Of a stretch of DNA of 64,000 bases, positions 1 through 9,430 are shown piece after piece. The stretch lies in contig NZ_CP011452.2 of the NCBI RefSeq assembly GCF_001008165.2, positions 3,322,292 to 3,386,291 of the forward strand, written 5' to 3'. This DNA is from Croceibacterium atlanticum (GTDB lineage Bacteria; Pseudomonadota; Alphaproteobacteria; Sphingomonadales; Sphingomonadaceae). Both the position numbers and the translations under genes were made by a program. Below the pieces are notes generated by a model. It did no database searches. It was not told the origin of the DNA and saw nothing but the letters and a program-made list of their open reading frames with translations. The number at the start of each line of letters is the position of its first letter. The stretch's first letter is position 1.

Positions 1-2
1 TC

Positions 3-1205
3 CTCGAAGCGGAATATTCCTATCCCTTCCTGGCCCATGTGCCGATGGAGCCGCAGAATTGCACCGCATTGTGCAAGGATGACGGTTCGATCGAAATGTG
101 GGCGCCCTCCCAGACCCCGCAGGGCGGGCAGCAGGGCGTGGCGCAGATGCTGGGCCTCAAGCCCGAACAGGTGACGGTGCATGTCACCCGTATGGGCGGC
201 GGTTTCGGCCGACGTCTTACCAATGATTACATGCACCAGTCCGCCGCCATCGCCAGGAAGATGCCGGGCACGCCCGTGCAGCTGATATGGAGCCGCGAGG
301 ACGATGTCCGCAGCGACTTCTATCGTCCGGCAGGCTGGCACCGGCTGCGTGCATCGCTGGATGAAAACGGCAAGCTGACCGGCTTTGACGATCATTTCAT
401 CACCTTCGATCTGGGCGACGGCGCCTATAATCCGGCCGCCATGGCGCCGGACATCTTCCCGGCGAAATTCGTGCCCAATCTGCGTTATGCGCAGAGCAAG
501 CTGAAATCGGCCGTGCCGATGGGGGCGTTGCGGGCGCCATCCTCCAATGCGCTCAGCTTCGTGACCCAGTCGTTCCTGGATGAAGTGGCGCAGGAACAGG
601 GTTCCGACCTGCCGAACCTGATGCTGGAATTGCTGTCCACCCGCGGCCCGTTCCCCGATACGCAGGGTTTTGTCGGGATGCAGCCGGGTTTCAAACCGGC
701 GCGCGCCAAGGCAGTGATCGAAAAATCCATGCAGATGGGCGCCTGGGGCACACCTTCGGCTGAAGGGCGGGCCAAGGGCTTCGGCTTCTATTTCAGCCAT
801 ATGGGCTATTTCGCTGAAGTGGTGGAAGCCAGCATTTCGGATCGCGGCCAGATTACCGTGCACAATGTCTGGGCGGCAGGCGATGTGGGCAGCCACATCA
901 TCAATCCGTTCGGCGCGTTGAACCAGGTGGAAGGCGCAATCATCGACGGTATCGGCCAGGCCATGTCGCTGGCGGTCGAGATCGAAGGCGGCGCCACCGT
1001 GCAGTCCAATTTCCACGATTATCCGGTTCCGCGTATGCCGGTAACGCCGAATATCGAGGTGGAATTCATCAAGACCGATTATTCGCCGACGGGGCTGGGT
1101 GAACCTGCCCTGCCGCCGGTCATTCCCGCGCTGGTAAACGCGTTGGCGGCCCTGACGGGCAAGCGCGTGCGCAGCCTGCCGATTGACGGCAAGGCTCTGG
1201 TCTGA
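3..1205 (+). CDS. Xanthine dehydrogenase/IorB-family molybdopterin-binding subunit, 5' truncated by window edge
   Basis: The reading frame is open from base 3, so the N-terminal part lies outside the window; about 400 residues are visible. It is the C-terminal part of a large molybdenum hydroxylase subunit of the isoquinoline 1-oxidoreductase beta (IorB) / aldehyde dehydrogenase type. Visible family signatures are PMEPQNCTA, the glycine-rich MGGGFGRR and the C-terminal GEPALPPVIPALVNA block that lines the molybdopterin site. Such enzymes hydroxylate N-heterocycles or oxidise aldehydes with a small 2Fe-2S partner, which must lie to the left. The XdhC-like and MobA-like genes at 2373-3810 fit its cofactor maturation. 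The substrate cannot be told from the sequence. Confidence 0.9.
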   Translation, partial: LEAEYSYPFLAHVPMEPQNCTALCKDDGSIEMWAPSQTPQGGQQGVAQMLGLKPEQVTVHVTRMGGGFGRRLTNDYMHQSAAIARKMPGTPVQLIWSREDDVRSDFYRPAGWHRLRASLDENGKLTGFDDHFITFDLGDGAYNPAAMAPDIFPAKFVPNLRYAQSKLKSAVPMGALRAPSSNALSFVTQSFLDEVAQEQGSDLPNLMLELLSTRGPFPDTQGFVGMQPGFKPARAKAVIEKSMQMGAWGTPSAEGRAKGFGFYFSHMGYFAEVVEASISDRGQITVHNVWAAGDVGSHIINPFGALNQVEGAIIDGIGQAMSLAVEIEGGATVQSNFHDYPVPRMPVTPNIEVEFIKTDYSPTGLGEPALPPVIPALVNALAALTGKRVRSLPIDGKALV

Positions 1206-1215
1206 GTTGGAGAGG

Positions 1216-1242
1216 CCGGGGCGGGCCATGTACCCGCCCCGG
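1216..1242. terminator. Bidirectional terminator-like hairpin between convergent genes
   Basis: A perfect 10-bp stem (arms 1216-1225 and 1233-1242, seven-base loop) of almost pure G+C lies between the stop of the molybdenum hydroxylase gene (1205) and the stop of the convergent secreted-protein gene (1269). There is no long T-run on either side, so intrinsic termination is inferred from position and stem strength only. Confidence 0.5.
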
Positions 1243-1268
1243 AAAGTCCGTTCCTGAAAAGCCCCGCG

Positions 1269-2246
1269 TCAATCCGCGAAAACGAGCGGCGCCCTGTATG
1301 CGGTGGTGAAGCCCATCGCTTCTATCTCGTGGATCTGACCGCCCCATATCTTGTAGATATGGATCGCCGGCATATCGAAGGGCTGGAAATCAAGGTGCCG
1401 GCTGTCCGCCCAGGGCACGCCCACCAGATCGAAGTCCTTCTTGTCAAAAGCATGGCGGAAATGGCTGACGCCCCAGACCAGACCCGTCACAGGATCGGCG
1501 ATCTCCACCCGGCGGTTGTCGATACTGGTGATATATTCCCACATATTCGTGTCCATCTGGGCCGCGCAGCCAAGGCCGCCCAGATAGGCGAAGATCGGAT
1601 CGCGCTGTCCGTTTGACGGACCTTCTGGCGTGGGGCGAACCATGGGATTGCGGGCAGTCTGGAAGCCGTTTTCGCGCCTTTCGCAATCATCCGCCATCGC
1701 CGAATGCCGGGAATTGTTGTTGTCCAGCGCGTCGTAATAGCTCTTGCCCAGCCAGATCATCCGGCTGCGGGAATCGGCATATGCCTCTGGCACTTCCTGC
1801 ATGATGGCCGGGCGCAGCACCTGCAGATTGCCAAGCGCCACAGGGCTGAGGTCCCGCGTGACCATATGTTCCGCCTCGGTGATTGCACCGTCTTCCCATT
1901 TCAAGCGTATGCCAATCAGGGCCGGTTCGTTGTCGCTATCCGTCACCATTGTCATGATGCCGACCTGTTCGGACACGGGATCCGCCACATGGATGGTGAA
2001 ACTGCCATCCGGTCCCCTGGCCAGCGAGTTCCACAAGCCATCGCCCGGCGCGATCGTCTGGATGTTTTCTACCATGGTCACATTGCCGGAAAGCGGCACG
2101 GCGGATGGATCATGGGCGACCAGTGCGGCAACATAATCATCTGCCAGGCCGATCAGGCAATCACGGTCGCAGTCCTGCGCCTGCGCTGCGGCAGGAGTGG
2201 CCAGCGCGATCAGCGCGGCAGCGGTGAACAAGTTACAAGTCTTCAT
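1269..2246 (-). CDS. Secreted NTF2/SnoaL-like protein of unknown function, paralogue 1
   Basis: 325 residues with a clear Sec signal peptide: MKT, a hydrophobic core, and AAAQAQ before a mature start at DCDRDC. The mature protein appears to hold two related halves. The first has the pattern Asp-Tyr-Val-Ala-Ala, then ENIQ and GDGLW; the second has DDCERRENG. The same landmarks recur in the products of 25365-26252 and 26278-27321, so the three genes are paralogues. The fold guess (NTF2-like/SnoaL-like) rests on this pattern; no catalytic role can be assigned. It is convergent with the molybdenum hydroxylase gene. Upstream of the start is a purine-rich RBS (GGGAGAGGGGA region). Confidence 0.75.
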   Translation of the reverse strand: MKTCNLFTAAALIALATPAAAQAQDCDRDCLIGLADDYVAALVAHDPSAVPLSGNVTMVENIQTIAPGDGLWNSLARGPDGSFTIHVADPVSEQVGIMTMVTDSDNEPALIGIRLKWEDGAITEAEHMVTRDLSPVALGNLQVLRPAIMQEVPEAYADSRSRMIWLGKSYYDALDNNNSRHSAMADDCERRENGFQTARNPMVRPTPEGPSNGQRDPIFAYLGGLGCAAQMDTNMWEYITSIDNRRVEIADPVTGLVWGVSHFRHAFDKKDFDLVGVPWADSRHLDFQPFDMPAIHIYKIWGGQIHEIEAMGFTTAYRAPLVFAD

Positions 2247-2372
2247 GGCAATCCCCTCTCCCTTCCGGAGCCGCTTTTCGGGCTCTCATGGGCTGATCCT
2301 ATGGTGGGCGGCCTCTTCCAGGCAAGCGGGCAATGCTGGCTATCGGCGTGAAGCACATTATGTCTGGGCGCG

Positions 2373-3236
2373 ATGATGACAGCACAAAGACCGAGCCGCA
2401 GTGATGACCGCGCCGCCTTGCGCGCCGCATGTGAACCGGGAACGGGGCTTTGCACCATTGTCGGCATCGAAGGCAGTTTCTCCCGCCGCCTTGGCGCCCA
2501 GCTTGCCGTGCATCCGGATGGCGGGATCACCGGCAGCCTTGCCGATGGTTGCCTGGAAAAACAGCTGGCGAGCGAGATCGAACGGGCACGCGGACAGGGC
2601 GCCGTGGTCAAGCGCTTTGGCGCGGGATCGCCAATCATAGATTTCCGCCTGCCTTGCGGCAGTGGCCTGGACATTCTGATCGACCCGCAGCCCGATCATC
2701 GGGCCTGCCGGCAAGCGGTGAACCATCTCGACCTGCGCAGGCCGGCCACGCTGGATCTGGATGCGGGGCAGGGGCTTCTGCGCGAAAGGCGCTATATCCC
2801 TCCGATGCGACTGGCCCTGTTCGGCGAAGGTCCGGAGCTGGAAGAGCTGGCGCAGCTGGCAGGGGCGGCCGGGATCGAAGTTTCGGCGCGGCGCAAGGAT
2901 GATCCGTCGGCCCTATCGCTGGGCAAGGCGCCACAGGGTGAGGAAATCGATGAATGGACAGCAGTGATCCTGCTGTTTCACGATCACGAATGGGAACAGG
3001 CGCTGCTGCAATGGGCGCTGCAGACCCCCGCTTTCCATATCGGCGCGCAGGGCGGTGCAGAGGCACGCAACAATCGGATGAACGGCCTTCGTGCCGCTGG
3101 TGTGGCGGAAGATCAATTGCAGCGGATCAGCAGCCCGATCGGCCTGATCCCGCGCAGCCGGGAGCCTTCGGTACTGGCTCTTTCCGTGCTGGCGCAGGTC
3201 GTCGGCGAATATGAGGCGCTGCACCCGCATGGCTGA
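2373..3236 (+). CDS. XdhC/CoxI-family molybdenum-cofactor insertion protein
   Basis: 287 residues. The N-terminal XdhC/CoxI domain shows GSFSRRLGAQ, the GCLEK cysteine segment and FRLPCGSG; a C-terminal Rossmann-like domain begins near LALFGEGPE. In the known family, XdhC binds and sulfurates molybdenum cofactor and delivers it to xanthine-dehydrogenase-type enzymes. That fits the molybdenum hydroxylase subunit at the left edge. Two adjacent ATG codons (2373 and 2376) are possible starts, and no strong RBS is seen. Its stop overlaps the start of the next gene by eight bases, indicating one transcription unit. Confidence 0.88.
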   Translation: MMTAQRPSRSDDRAALRAACEPGTGLCTIVGIEGSFSRRLGAQLAVHPDGGITGSLADGCLEKQLASEIERARGQGAVVKRFGAGSPIIDFRLPCGSGLDILIDPQPDHRACRQAVNHLDLRRPATLDLDAGQGLLRERRYIPPMRLALFGEGPELEELAQLAGAAGIEVSARRKDDPSALSLGKAPQGEEIDEWTAVILLFHDHEWEQALLQWALQTPAFHIGAQGGAEARNNRMNGLRAAGVAEDQLQRISSPIGLIPRSREPSVLALSVLAQVVGEYEALHPHG

Positions 3237-3810
3237 GAAGCCGCATGTCGTGGTGCTTGCCGCGGGGCGGGCGACACGTTTTGGCGGTGGCAAGCTGGAT
3301 GCACCATGCGCGGGCAAGAGGCTGGGGCAATGGGTGCTGGATGCCGTGGCGGAGGCCGGGCTGGCGCCGGGTGCCATAGTGGTCGGGCCGGATGTTCCCG
3401 CCTTTGCACGAGCCGCGCCGGGGTGGCGCTTGCTGGTCAATCCGCAACCGGAAGCGGGGCTTGGCACCTCGCTCGCCCTGGCTGCCCGAGATGCACTCAG
3501 CCGCCGGGATGATGCGCCCATGCTGGTCCTGCTGGCGGATATGCCGCTGGTCCCGCCAGGCCTGATTGCGGGGCTGGCCGGCGCCAATGCGCCTGCCGCA
3601 ATACGCCATGAAACAGGCCGGCCGGGCGTGCCCGCGCTGTTTCCTGCTTCTCTCCTGCCGCAACTGGCCCAGCTTGGCGGAGATCGCGGCGCTGCTTCGT
3701 TGCTGGCCGGACTGGACGAATTGACGCTGCTCGATCCCCCGGAATCTGCCTTGCTGGATATTGACCGGCCCGCTGACCTTGCACGGGCGGAGGCGGAGCT
3801 GAGCCGCTAA
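3229..3810 (+). CDS. MobA-like NTP transferase (MocA-type molybdenum cofactor nucleotidyltransferase)
   Basis: 193 residues from the ATG at 3229. This start is preferred over 3211 because it overlaps the xdhC-like stop in the usual coupled way and puts the nucleotide-binding loop at the N-terminus. Motifs are VVLAAGRATRFGGGK near residue 8 (the NTP-transferase loop with its Lys), LLADMPLV (metal-binding Asp) and a C-terminal DIDRPADL. The family transfers CMP or GMP to molybdopterin; next to XdhC it most likely makes the cytosine form (MCD) for the molybdenum hydroxylase. It is convergent with pccA, overlapping it by four bases. Confidence 0.87.
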   Translation: MAEKPHVVVLAAGRATRFGGGKLDAPCAGKRLGQWVLDAVAEAGLAPGAIVVGPDVPAFARAAPGWRLLVNPQPEAGLGTSLALAARDALSRRDDAPMLVLLADMPLVPPGLIAGLAGANAPAAIRHETGRPGVPALFPASLLPQLAQLGGDRGAASLLAGLDELTLLDPPESALLDIDRPADLARAEAELSR

Positions 3811-5840
3811 TCCAGTTCCATGATGACCGTGTCGGCGGCGAGACTGTCACCCTCCGCGGCCGAGATGGAGGACACGGTGCCGCTTTTCTCCGCGCGGAGG
3901 ATATTCTCCATCTTCATCGCCTCTATCGTGGCGAGTGGCTGGCCCGGTTCCACCTGTTCCCCTTCCGCCACATGCAGGCGCACCAGCAGGCCCGGCATCG
4001 GACATATGAGGAAGCGGGAGAGATCCGGCGGCACCTTCTCGATCATGTGATCGGCCAGTTCGGACATGCGCGTGGGCAGCACGGTCAGTTTGTGCTTCGC
4101 ACCGCGCGCGGTCAGCGTCAGGCCCAGCAGGCCGGGCTGCACCTGCGCGGTCAGATCTTCCTCTCCGAACCGGGCGCTGACCAGCCAGTCCCCAGGCGTA
4201 TATTCCATCGAGATGTCGATCGCTTCGCCGTCGACGAGGATATCCTCCTCCGTGATGGCGACATCCCATGACGCATCGCCCCGCTGCACGCGCCATGCGA
4301 AGGGCGGATGGGGGCTGCCGTCCAGCTGCCCGCTGATGCGGCGGGCGCGGTCCGCGCGCACTGTGGCAATCACGCCGGCAATCGCGGCAAGCTGGCGGGA
4401 AAGCTGATCCGATGCCGGTGCGCCGGTGAAGCCGTCCGGATATTCCTCCGCAATGAAGCCCGTGGTCAGTTCCCCGGCGCGGAACCGCGGGTGTTGCATC
4501 AGGGCGGACAGGAAATCGACATTGTGGCCTGGCCCCTCGATCCGGAACGCGTCCAGCGCCTGCACCTGCAGATCCGCCGCCTCGTCACGCGTTTCGCCCC
4601 ATGTGATCAGCTTGGCGATCATCGGGTCATAGAAGATCGACACTTCGCCGCCTTCGGCCACACCATCATCCACGCGGACATAGGGGCCGTCCGGCGCGCC
4701 CTCTTCGGCAGGTTCGGCAAAGGGCGCCTGCCGCAATTCGGCAGGGGGCGGGGCATAGCGCACCAGCCGGCCGATGCTGGGCAGGAAACCGCGATAGGGA
4801 TCTTCGGCATAGATCCGGTTCTCGATCGCCCAGCCATTGATGCCGATATCGCCCTGCGCGAATGGCAGTTTCTCGCCCGCGGCCACGCGGATCATCTGTT
4901 CCACCAGATCCACGCCGGTGATCGCTTCCGTCACCGGATGTTCGACCTGCAGGCGGGTGTTCATTTCAAGGAAGTAGAAACTCTCCCCCGTCGGGTCCGC
5001 CCCGCTGACGATCAGTTCCACCGTCCCGGCCGAGAAATAGCCGACTGCGCGGGCCAGCGCGACGGCCTGTTCGCCCATCTTGCGCCGCATCTCCGGCGTC
5101 ACGAAGGGGGAGGGCGCTTCTTCCACTACCTTCTGGTGGCGGCGCTGGATCGAACATTCGCGTTCGTTGAGATAGACGATATTGCCGTGCTGATCCCCCA
5201 GCACCTGAATTTCGATATGGCGCGGGCTCTCGATGAATTTCTCGATGAAGACGCGGTCATCGCCGAAACTGTTCAAGCCTTCGCGCTGCGTCGCTTCGAA
5301 GCCTTCGCGCACATCCGTGTCGTTCCAGGCCAGCCGCATGCCCTTGCCGCCGCCGCCGGCACTGGCCTTCATTATCACCGGATAACCGATACGGTTCGCT
5401 TCTCGCAGGGCCTGTTCCGTATCGGCAATCGCACCTTCCGAACCGGGAACCACATTCACGCCCGCTTCGGCCGCCAGCTTCTTGCTTTCGATCTTGTCGC
5501 CCATGGCGGCGATCGCCTTGGCCGGTGGGCCGATAAAGGCGATGCCTTCCGCCGCCAGCGCTTCCACGAAGCTCGCCCGTTCGGACAGGAAGCCATAGCC
5601 GGGATGCACGGCCTCGGCCCCGGTCTGCTTGCAGGCGGCGATGATCTTTTCCGGCAGCAGATAGCTTTCGGCGGCGGGGGCGGGGCCGATATGCACCGCC
5701 TCATCCGCCAGCGCGACATGCGGGCTGCGCGCGTCTGCATCGGAATAGACCGCCACCGTGGCAATGCCCATCCGCCGCGCCGTGCGGATCACGCGGCAGG
5801 CGATTTCACCACGGTTGGCGATGAGGATCTTGGAGAACAC
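3807..5840 (-). CDS. pccA: Propionyl-CoA carboxylase alpha (biotin) subunit
   Basis: 677 residues, the usual length for PccA. An N-terminal biotin carboxylase domain (FSKILIANRGEIACRVI; ATP-grasp glycine loop SAGGGGKGM; HIEIQVLGD; EMNTRLQVEHPVTE) is followed by the BT linker domain and a C-terminal biotinyl domain with the biotinylation Lys in EAMKMEN. It carboxylates biotin for conversion of propionyl-CoA to (S)-methylmalonyl-CoA, together with PccB. Epimerase and mutase for the next steps lie at 9431-12029, and biotin synthase at 7574-8584. No pccB is present in the window. The stop overlaps the convergent MobA-like gene by four bases. Confidence 0.95.
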   Translation of the reverse strand: MFSKILIANRGEIACRVIRTARRMGIATVAVYSDADARSPHVALADEAVHIGPAPAAESYLLPEKIIAACKQTGAEAVHPGYGFLSERASFVEALAAEGIAFIGPPAKAIAAMGDKIESKKLAAEAGVNVVPGSEGAIADTEQALREANRIGYPVIMKASAGGGGKGMRLAWNDTDVREGFEATQREGLNSFGDDRVFIEKFIESPRHIEIQVLGDQHGNIVYLNERECSIQRRHQKVVEEAPSPFVTPEMRRKMGEQAVALARAVGYFSAGTVELIVSGADPTGESFYFLEMNTRLQVEHPVTEAITGVDLVEQMIRVAAGEKLPFAQGDIGINGWAIENRIYAEDPYRGFLPSIGRLVRYAPPPAELRQAPFAEPAEEGAPDGPYVRVDDGVAEGGEVSIFYDPMIAKLITWGETRDEAADLQVQALDAFRIEGPGHNVDFLSALMQHPRFRAGELTTGFIAEEYPDGFTGAPASDQLSRQLAAIAGVIATVRADRARRISGQLDGSPHPPFAWRVQRGDASWDVAITEEDILVDGEAIDISMEYTPGDWLVSARFGEEDLTAQVQPGLLGLTLTARGAKHKLTVLPTRMSELADHMIEKVPPDLSRFLICPMPGLLVRLHVAEGEQVEPGQPLATIEAMKMENILRAEKSGTVSSISAAEGDSLAADTVIMELD

Positions 5841-5847
5841 GCCGCGG

Positions 5848-7134
5848 TCAGACCTGATCCAGCGCCTGCGCCATATCGGCGATGATATCGTCGATATGTT
5901 CGATGCCGACAGAGACGCGCATCACGTCCGGCCCGGCACCGGCCTGCACCAGTTCCTCGCCCTCCAGCTGGCTATGGGTGGTGCTGGCCGGGTGGATGAT
6001 CAGCGAGCGTGTATCGCCGATATTGGCGAGGTGGCTGAACAATTTGACGGACGAAACCAGCTTCACACCCGCATCATATCCGCCCTTCAGGCCGAAGGTG
6101 AACACCGCGCCGCCTTTGCCGCCGAGATATTTCTGAGCCAGCGCGTGATAGGGATTGTCGGCAAGACCCGCATAGGAAACCCAGTCCACTTTCGGATGAT
6201 CTTGCAGCCATTGCGCCAGGGCGAGGGCATTGCTGCAATGCCGTTCCATCCGCAGCGGCAGCGTCTCCATGCCGGTCAGGGCAAGGAAGGCGTTCATCGG
6301 CGCCATGGCCGGGCCAAGATCGCGCAGGCCCAGCACGCGGCAGGCGATGATGAAGGCGATCGGGCCGACCGCTTCGGTAAAGACCGCGCCGTGATAGGAT
6401 GCGTTGGGCTGGGTCATGGTCGGGAACTTGTCGCTCGCCCCCCAGTCGAATTTGCCGGAATCCACGATCAGCCCGCCAATGGAATTGCCATGGCCATTCA
6501 GGAACTTGGTTGCCGAATGGACGACGATATCGGCGCCATGTTCGATCGGGCGGCACAGCATTGGCGTGGCCAGCGTGTTGTCCACCACCAGCGGCACGCC
6601 CGCATCATGCGCGACCTTGGCGATAGCTTCGATATCCTGCACCACGCCGCCCGGATTGGCGAGGCTTTCGATAAAGACGGCGCGGGTCTTGTCGGTAATG
6701 GCGGCGGCAACTTCCGCCGGATTATCCGCATCGACGAATTTGGTGTGCCAGTCCATTTTCAGGAAGCTCTGGCCCAGCTGGTTGAGTGAGCCGCCGTAGA
6801 GCTTTTTGGCGGCAACGATTTCGCAGCCCGGTTCCATCAGCGTGTGAAAGACGATGAACTGCGCCGCATGGCCCGATGCCACGCCCAGCGCGGCCGCGCC
6901 GCCTTCCATGGCCGCGATCTTGCCTTCCAGCGCGCCATTGGTGGGGTTCATGATGCGGGTGTAGATATTCCCGAATTCCTGCAGGCCGAACAGGCGGGCG
7001 GCATGGTCCACATCGTCGAACACATAGCTGGCCGTCTGGTAGATCGGCGTGATCCGTGCCTTGGTCGTCGGATCGGGCGCGGTCCCCGCGTGGATCGCCA
7101 TGGTTTCGATATTGTGCTGTTCGGTCTCGCTCAT
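5848..7134 (-). CDS. metY: O-acetylhomoserine aminocarboxypropyltransferase/sulfhydrylase
   Basis: 428 residues from the ATG at 7134, chosen over an upstream start at 7188 because GGGAGAGAGACGA precedes it and the protein then begins MSETEQHNIETMAIHAG, as in the family. It is a PLP-dependent Cys/Met metabolism enzyme: the PLP lysine lies in SATKFLNGHGNSIGG, and ESLANPGG and IHPASTTHSQL are family motifs. It forms homocysteine from O-acetylhomoserine and sulfide. It lies seven bases upstream of pccA on the same strand, so the two are probably co-transcribed; the functional link to propionate is not obvious beyond methionine degradation yielding propionyl-CoA. Confidence 0.93.
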   Translation of the reverse strand: MSETEQHNIETMAIHAGTAPDPTTKARITPIYQTASYVFDDVDHAARLFGLQEFGNIYTRIMNPTNGALEGKIAAMEGGAAALGVASGHAAQFIVFHTLMEPGCEIVAAKKLYGGSLNQLGQSFLKMDWHTKFVDADNPAEVAAAITDKTRAVFIESLANPGGVVQDIEAIAKVAHDAGVPLVVDNTLATPMLCRPIEHGADIVVHSATKFLNGHGNSIGGLIVDSGKFDWGASDKFPTMTQPNASYHGAVFTEAVGPIAFIIACRVLGLRDLGPAMAPMNAFLALTGMETLPLRMERHCSNALALAQWLQDHPKVDWVSYAGLADNPYHALAQKYLGGKGGAVFTFGLKGGYDAGVKLVSSVKLFSHLANIGDTRSLIIHPASTTHSQLEGEELVQAGAGPDVMRVSVGIEHIDDIIADMAQALDQV

Positions 7135-7175
7135 TCGTCTCTCTCCCAATCGGCAATGTTGCGCCAATGGCGGCC

Positions 7176-7577
7176 CTATTCGGGCCAAACCTCGATATCA
7201 TGCAATTCTTCGATACGCGTCTTTGTCAGCGCGGTCTTGCAGGTCGCCACCAGCAACGGCTCCAGCGATCCGCCGCGTGCGAGATAGCCGTCCGTGGCGC
7301 AATGTGCATCGCGATATTTCAGCCAGGCGCGCTGCGCTTCCAGCAATTGTTCGAAATAGCCGGGCCTGCCGTCATGGCTGGTGTCATAGACCATGTCCCG
7401 CTGCTTCATCCGCGATGCGGTGGCATCCCATTGCGTGTTGAGCGCTTCGTCCGCGGCGAGGAAATCCTGCTGGGCGCACCAGTTCATTTCCTGCTGCTGG
7501 ACCGGGTCATCGCAATTCCACTCGGGATTGGGCGTGGCCGCCTGGGCGGCGGCGGCAAGCAGGGGTAGGATAATCAT
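7176..7577 (-). CDS. LprI-like (DUF1311) secreted protein
   Basis: 133 residues with a short N-terminal hydrophobic signal ([15 protein letters not shown]). The mature part has the DUF1311 pattern of four conserved cysteines ([25 protein letters not shown]) with [10 protein letters not shown], and the C-terminal TKTRIEEL. The family is named for the Mycobacterium lysozyme inhibitor LprI, but most members are uncharacterised periplasmic proteins. The start overlaps the bioB stop by four bases (ATGA type). Its 3' end runs past the metY start codon at 7134, ending at 7176, with 41 bases between. Confidence 0.85.
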   Translation of the reverse strand: MIILPLLAAAAQAATPNPEWNCDDPVQQQEMNWCAQQDFLAADEALNTQWDATASRMKQRDMVYDTSHDGRPGYFEQLLEAQRAWLKYRDAHCATDGYLARGGSLEPLLVATCKTALTKTRIEELHDIEVWPE

Positions 7578-8584
7578 TCCGCTGGCTCCCGTTCACAGGC
7601 GGCGCGCATCGGTTCTTCGCCTTCCATTGCCTTCATGCCCAGCCGCGCCAGCAGGACGGCGTCTTCGTCATCCCCGGCATTGGGCGCTGTCAGCAATTTA
7701 TCGCCGGTGAAGATGCTGTTCGCCCCGGCCAGGAAGCACAGGGCCTGCGTCGCCTCGCTCATGCTCTCGCGCCCGGCGGACAGGCGCACCATGCTCATCG
7801 GCATACAGATGCGCGCGGTTGCCACGGTGCGGATGAACTCGATATCGTCGATCCGGGCGAGCGGCGTATCCGCCAGCATATCGCCCAGCGCCGTGCCCTT
7901 CACCGGCACCAGCGCATTGACCGGCACGCTTTCCGGGTGGCGTTCCAGCGTGGCGAGCGTGTGGATGAAGCCGACGCGATCCTCCCGCGTTTCGCCCATG
8001 CCGACAATCCCACCCGAACAGACATTGATCCCCGCCGCGCGGACATTGCCCAGCGTATCCAGCCGGTCATCCATGCTGCGGGTGGAAATCACCCGTTCGT
8101 AATATTCGGGGCTGCTGTCGATATTGTGGTTGTAGTAATCCAGCCCTGCCTCGGCCAGCATTTCCGCCTGTTTTGGCGTCAGCATGCCCAATGTCATGCA
8201 GGTTTCCAGGCCCATTTCCCGCACGCCTTTCACGATCTCCACGATCCTGGGCATGTCGCGGTCTTTCGGATTGCGCCATGCGGCGCCCATGCAGAAACGC
8301 TGGCTGCCGGCATCCTTGGCCTGCGCCGCGCGTTGCAGCACTTCCTGCGCGTCCATCAGCTTGGTTGCTTTCACGCCGCTATCGGCATGGACGCTTTGAG
8401 AACAATAGCCGCAATCTTCCTGGCAGCCGCCGGTCTTGATCGACAGCAGGGTGCAGAGCTGCACCTCGTCCGCCGGGTGATGGCGGCGATGGGTTTCGGC
8501 CGCGCGAAACACCAGCTCGGTAAAGGGGAGGGCGAAGATTTCCGCGATTTCCTCGCGGGTCCAGTCATTGCGAATGTCAATCAT
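7574..8584 (-). CDS. bioB: Biotin synthase
   Basis: 336 residues, typical for BioB. The radical-SAM cluster motif CxxxCxxC is seen in [13 protein letters not shown] near residue 53. Further motifs are [32 protein letters not shown] and LSAGRESM. It inserts sulfur into dethiobiotin. Placement between methylmalonyl-CoA mutase and propionyl-CoA carboxylase genes suggests biotin supply for the carboxylases encoded here. No other bio gene is present in the window. It is coupled by ATGA overlaps to both the DUF3445 gene upstream and the LprI-like gene downstream. Confidence 0.97.
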   Translation of the reverse strand: MIDIRNDWTREEIAEIFALPFTELVFRAAETHRRHHPADEVQLCTLLSIKTGGCQEDCGYCSQSVHADSGVKATKLMDAQEVLQRAAQAKDAGSQRFCMGAAWRNPKDRDMPRIVEIVKGVREMGLETCMTLGMLTPKQAEMLAEAGLDYYNHNIDSSPEYYERVISTRSMDDRLDTLGNVRAAGINVCSGGIVGMGETREDRVGFIHTLATLERHPESVPVNALVPVKGTALGDMLADTPLARIDDIEFIRTVATARICMPMSMVRLSAGRESMSEATQALCFLAGANSIFTGDKLLTAPNAGDDEDAVLLARLGMKAMEGEEPMRAACEREPAE

Positions 8585-9393
8585 GCGGCTTCCCCGATAG
8601 CGCTGCCATGGGCCTGAGCAAAGGCTTGTAAAGCGGGCGCGAAATACTCCGCGCTGCGCCGCTTTGCTTCCTCCGGCGGCAGAGTGGCCAGTGCCCCTGC
8701 CATCCGTCCGATATTTGCCGGGGACAGCGTGCCGAGCGGAGCGACATAGACGCCGATCGTGAACAGGATCGCGCCGCTTTCCGGCAGGCGGCGCAGGGTC
8801 TGCCGTTCGGATCGGATGAACAAAGTTTCACCGGCATTATCCGGCGAGACATGGGCAAATGCCTGTTCGGGTGGGCGGGTTTCGATCCAGCGCAGCGCCG
8901 CTGTCGGGCTGACGAACCAGTTGCAGCGGCCATAGATCGCGCCGGGCTTCAGCTTCGCCATGAAGCGATCGACCCCGCTGGCGAGCTGATCCGCATAGCC
9001 GTGGATCGGGCCGTGCAGCGCGGTGAGCGGCAGGCCGATCTTGTCCGCCGGGTGCCAGTCCGTGGGATAGGCCACCGCCGCGCCGATCAGGCGGTAGATA
9101 TCCTCGCTCTCGGCGCGGGTGAGCAGGCACATATCCTCGTGATGCGCGCGGGCGGCGCTCTCCAGCCCACCGCTGAGGGCGAGCATGGCCGCCAGTTCGC
9201 GGCCCGGTGCCTCGGCCTCCGGCGTTAGCTGGACGCTATCGGGATGGTCATCGAAGGCCGCCTTGCGCGCTGCCAGATCGGGCGCTTGTTGCAGCCATTC
9301 GTCTTCGGTCAGCTTGGCGAGGCCGATCTTCAGCGGCCCGCCGCCGCGTGCGCGGGGAAGCAGCTCTTCGACCGAGAAGCCGAGACCGGCCAT
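8581..9393 (-). CDS. DUF3445 heme-dependent oxidative N-demethylase-like protein
   Basis: 270 residues from the ATG at 9393. An upstream start at 9507 would overlap the mutase gene and adds an unlikely Cys/Arg-rich stretch, so 9393 is preferred (AGGGACG lies just before). The sequence matches the DUF3445 family, whose characterised members are alpha subunits of heme-dependent oxidative N-demethylases. Visible landmarks are [22 protein letters not shown], a HGPIHGY segment with candidate heme-ligand histidines, and NWFVSPTA. Its substrate is unknown. The gene sits inside the propionyl-CoA operon between mutase and bioB, so a role in that pathway or in amine breakdown is possible but unproven. 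Confidence 0.75.
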   Translation of the reverse strand: MAGLGFSVEELLPRARGGGPLKIGLAKLTEDEWLQQAPDLAARKAAFDDHPDSVQLTPEAEAPGRELAAMLALSGGLESAARAHHEDMCLLTRAESEDIYRLIGAAVAYPTDWHPADKIGLPLTALHGPIHGYADQLASGVDRFMAKLKPGAIYGRCNWFVSPTAALRWIETRPPEQAFAHVSPDNAGETLFIRSERQTLRRLPESGAILFTIGVYVAPLGTLSPANIGRMAGALATLPPEEAKRRSAEYFAPALQAFAQAHGSAIGEAA

Positions 9394-9430
9394 CGTCCCT
9401 ATTCCGTCGATGACGAGGGGAGAGTGCTGA

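Noticed and set aside
4308..5885. Plus-strand 525-codon open frame opposite pccA
   Set aside because: Antisense shadow of a complete pccA with conserved motifs.
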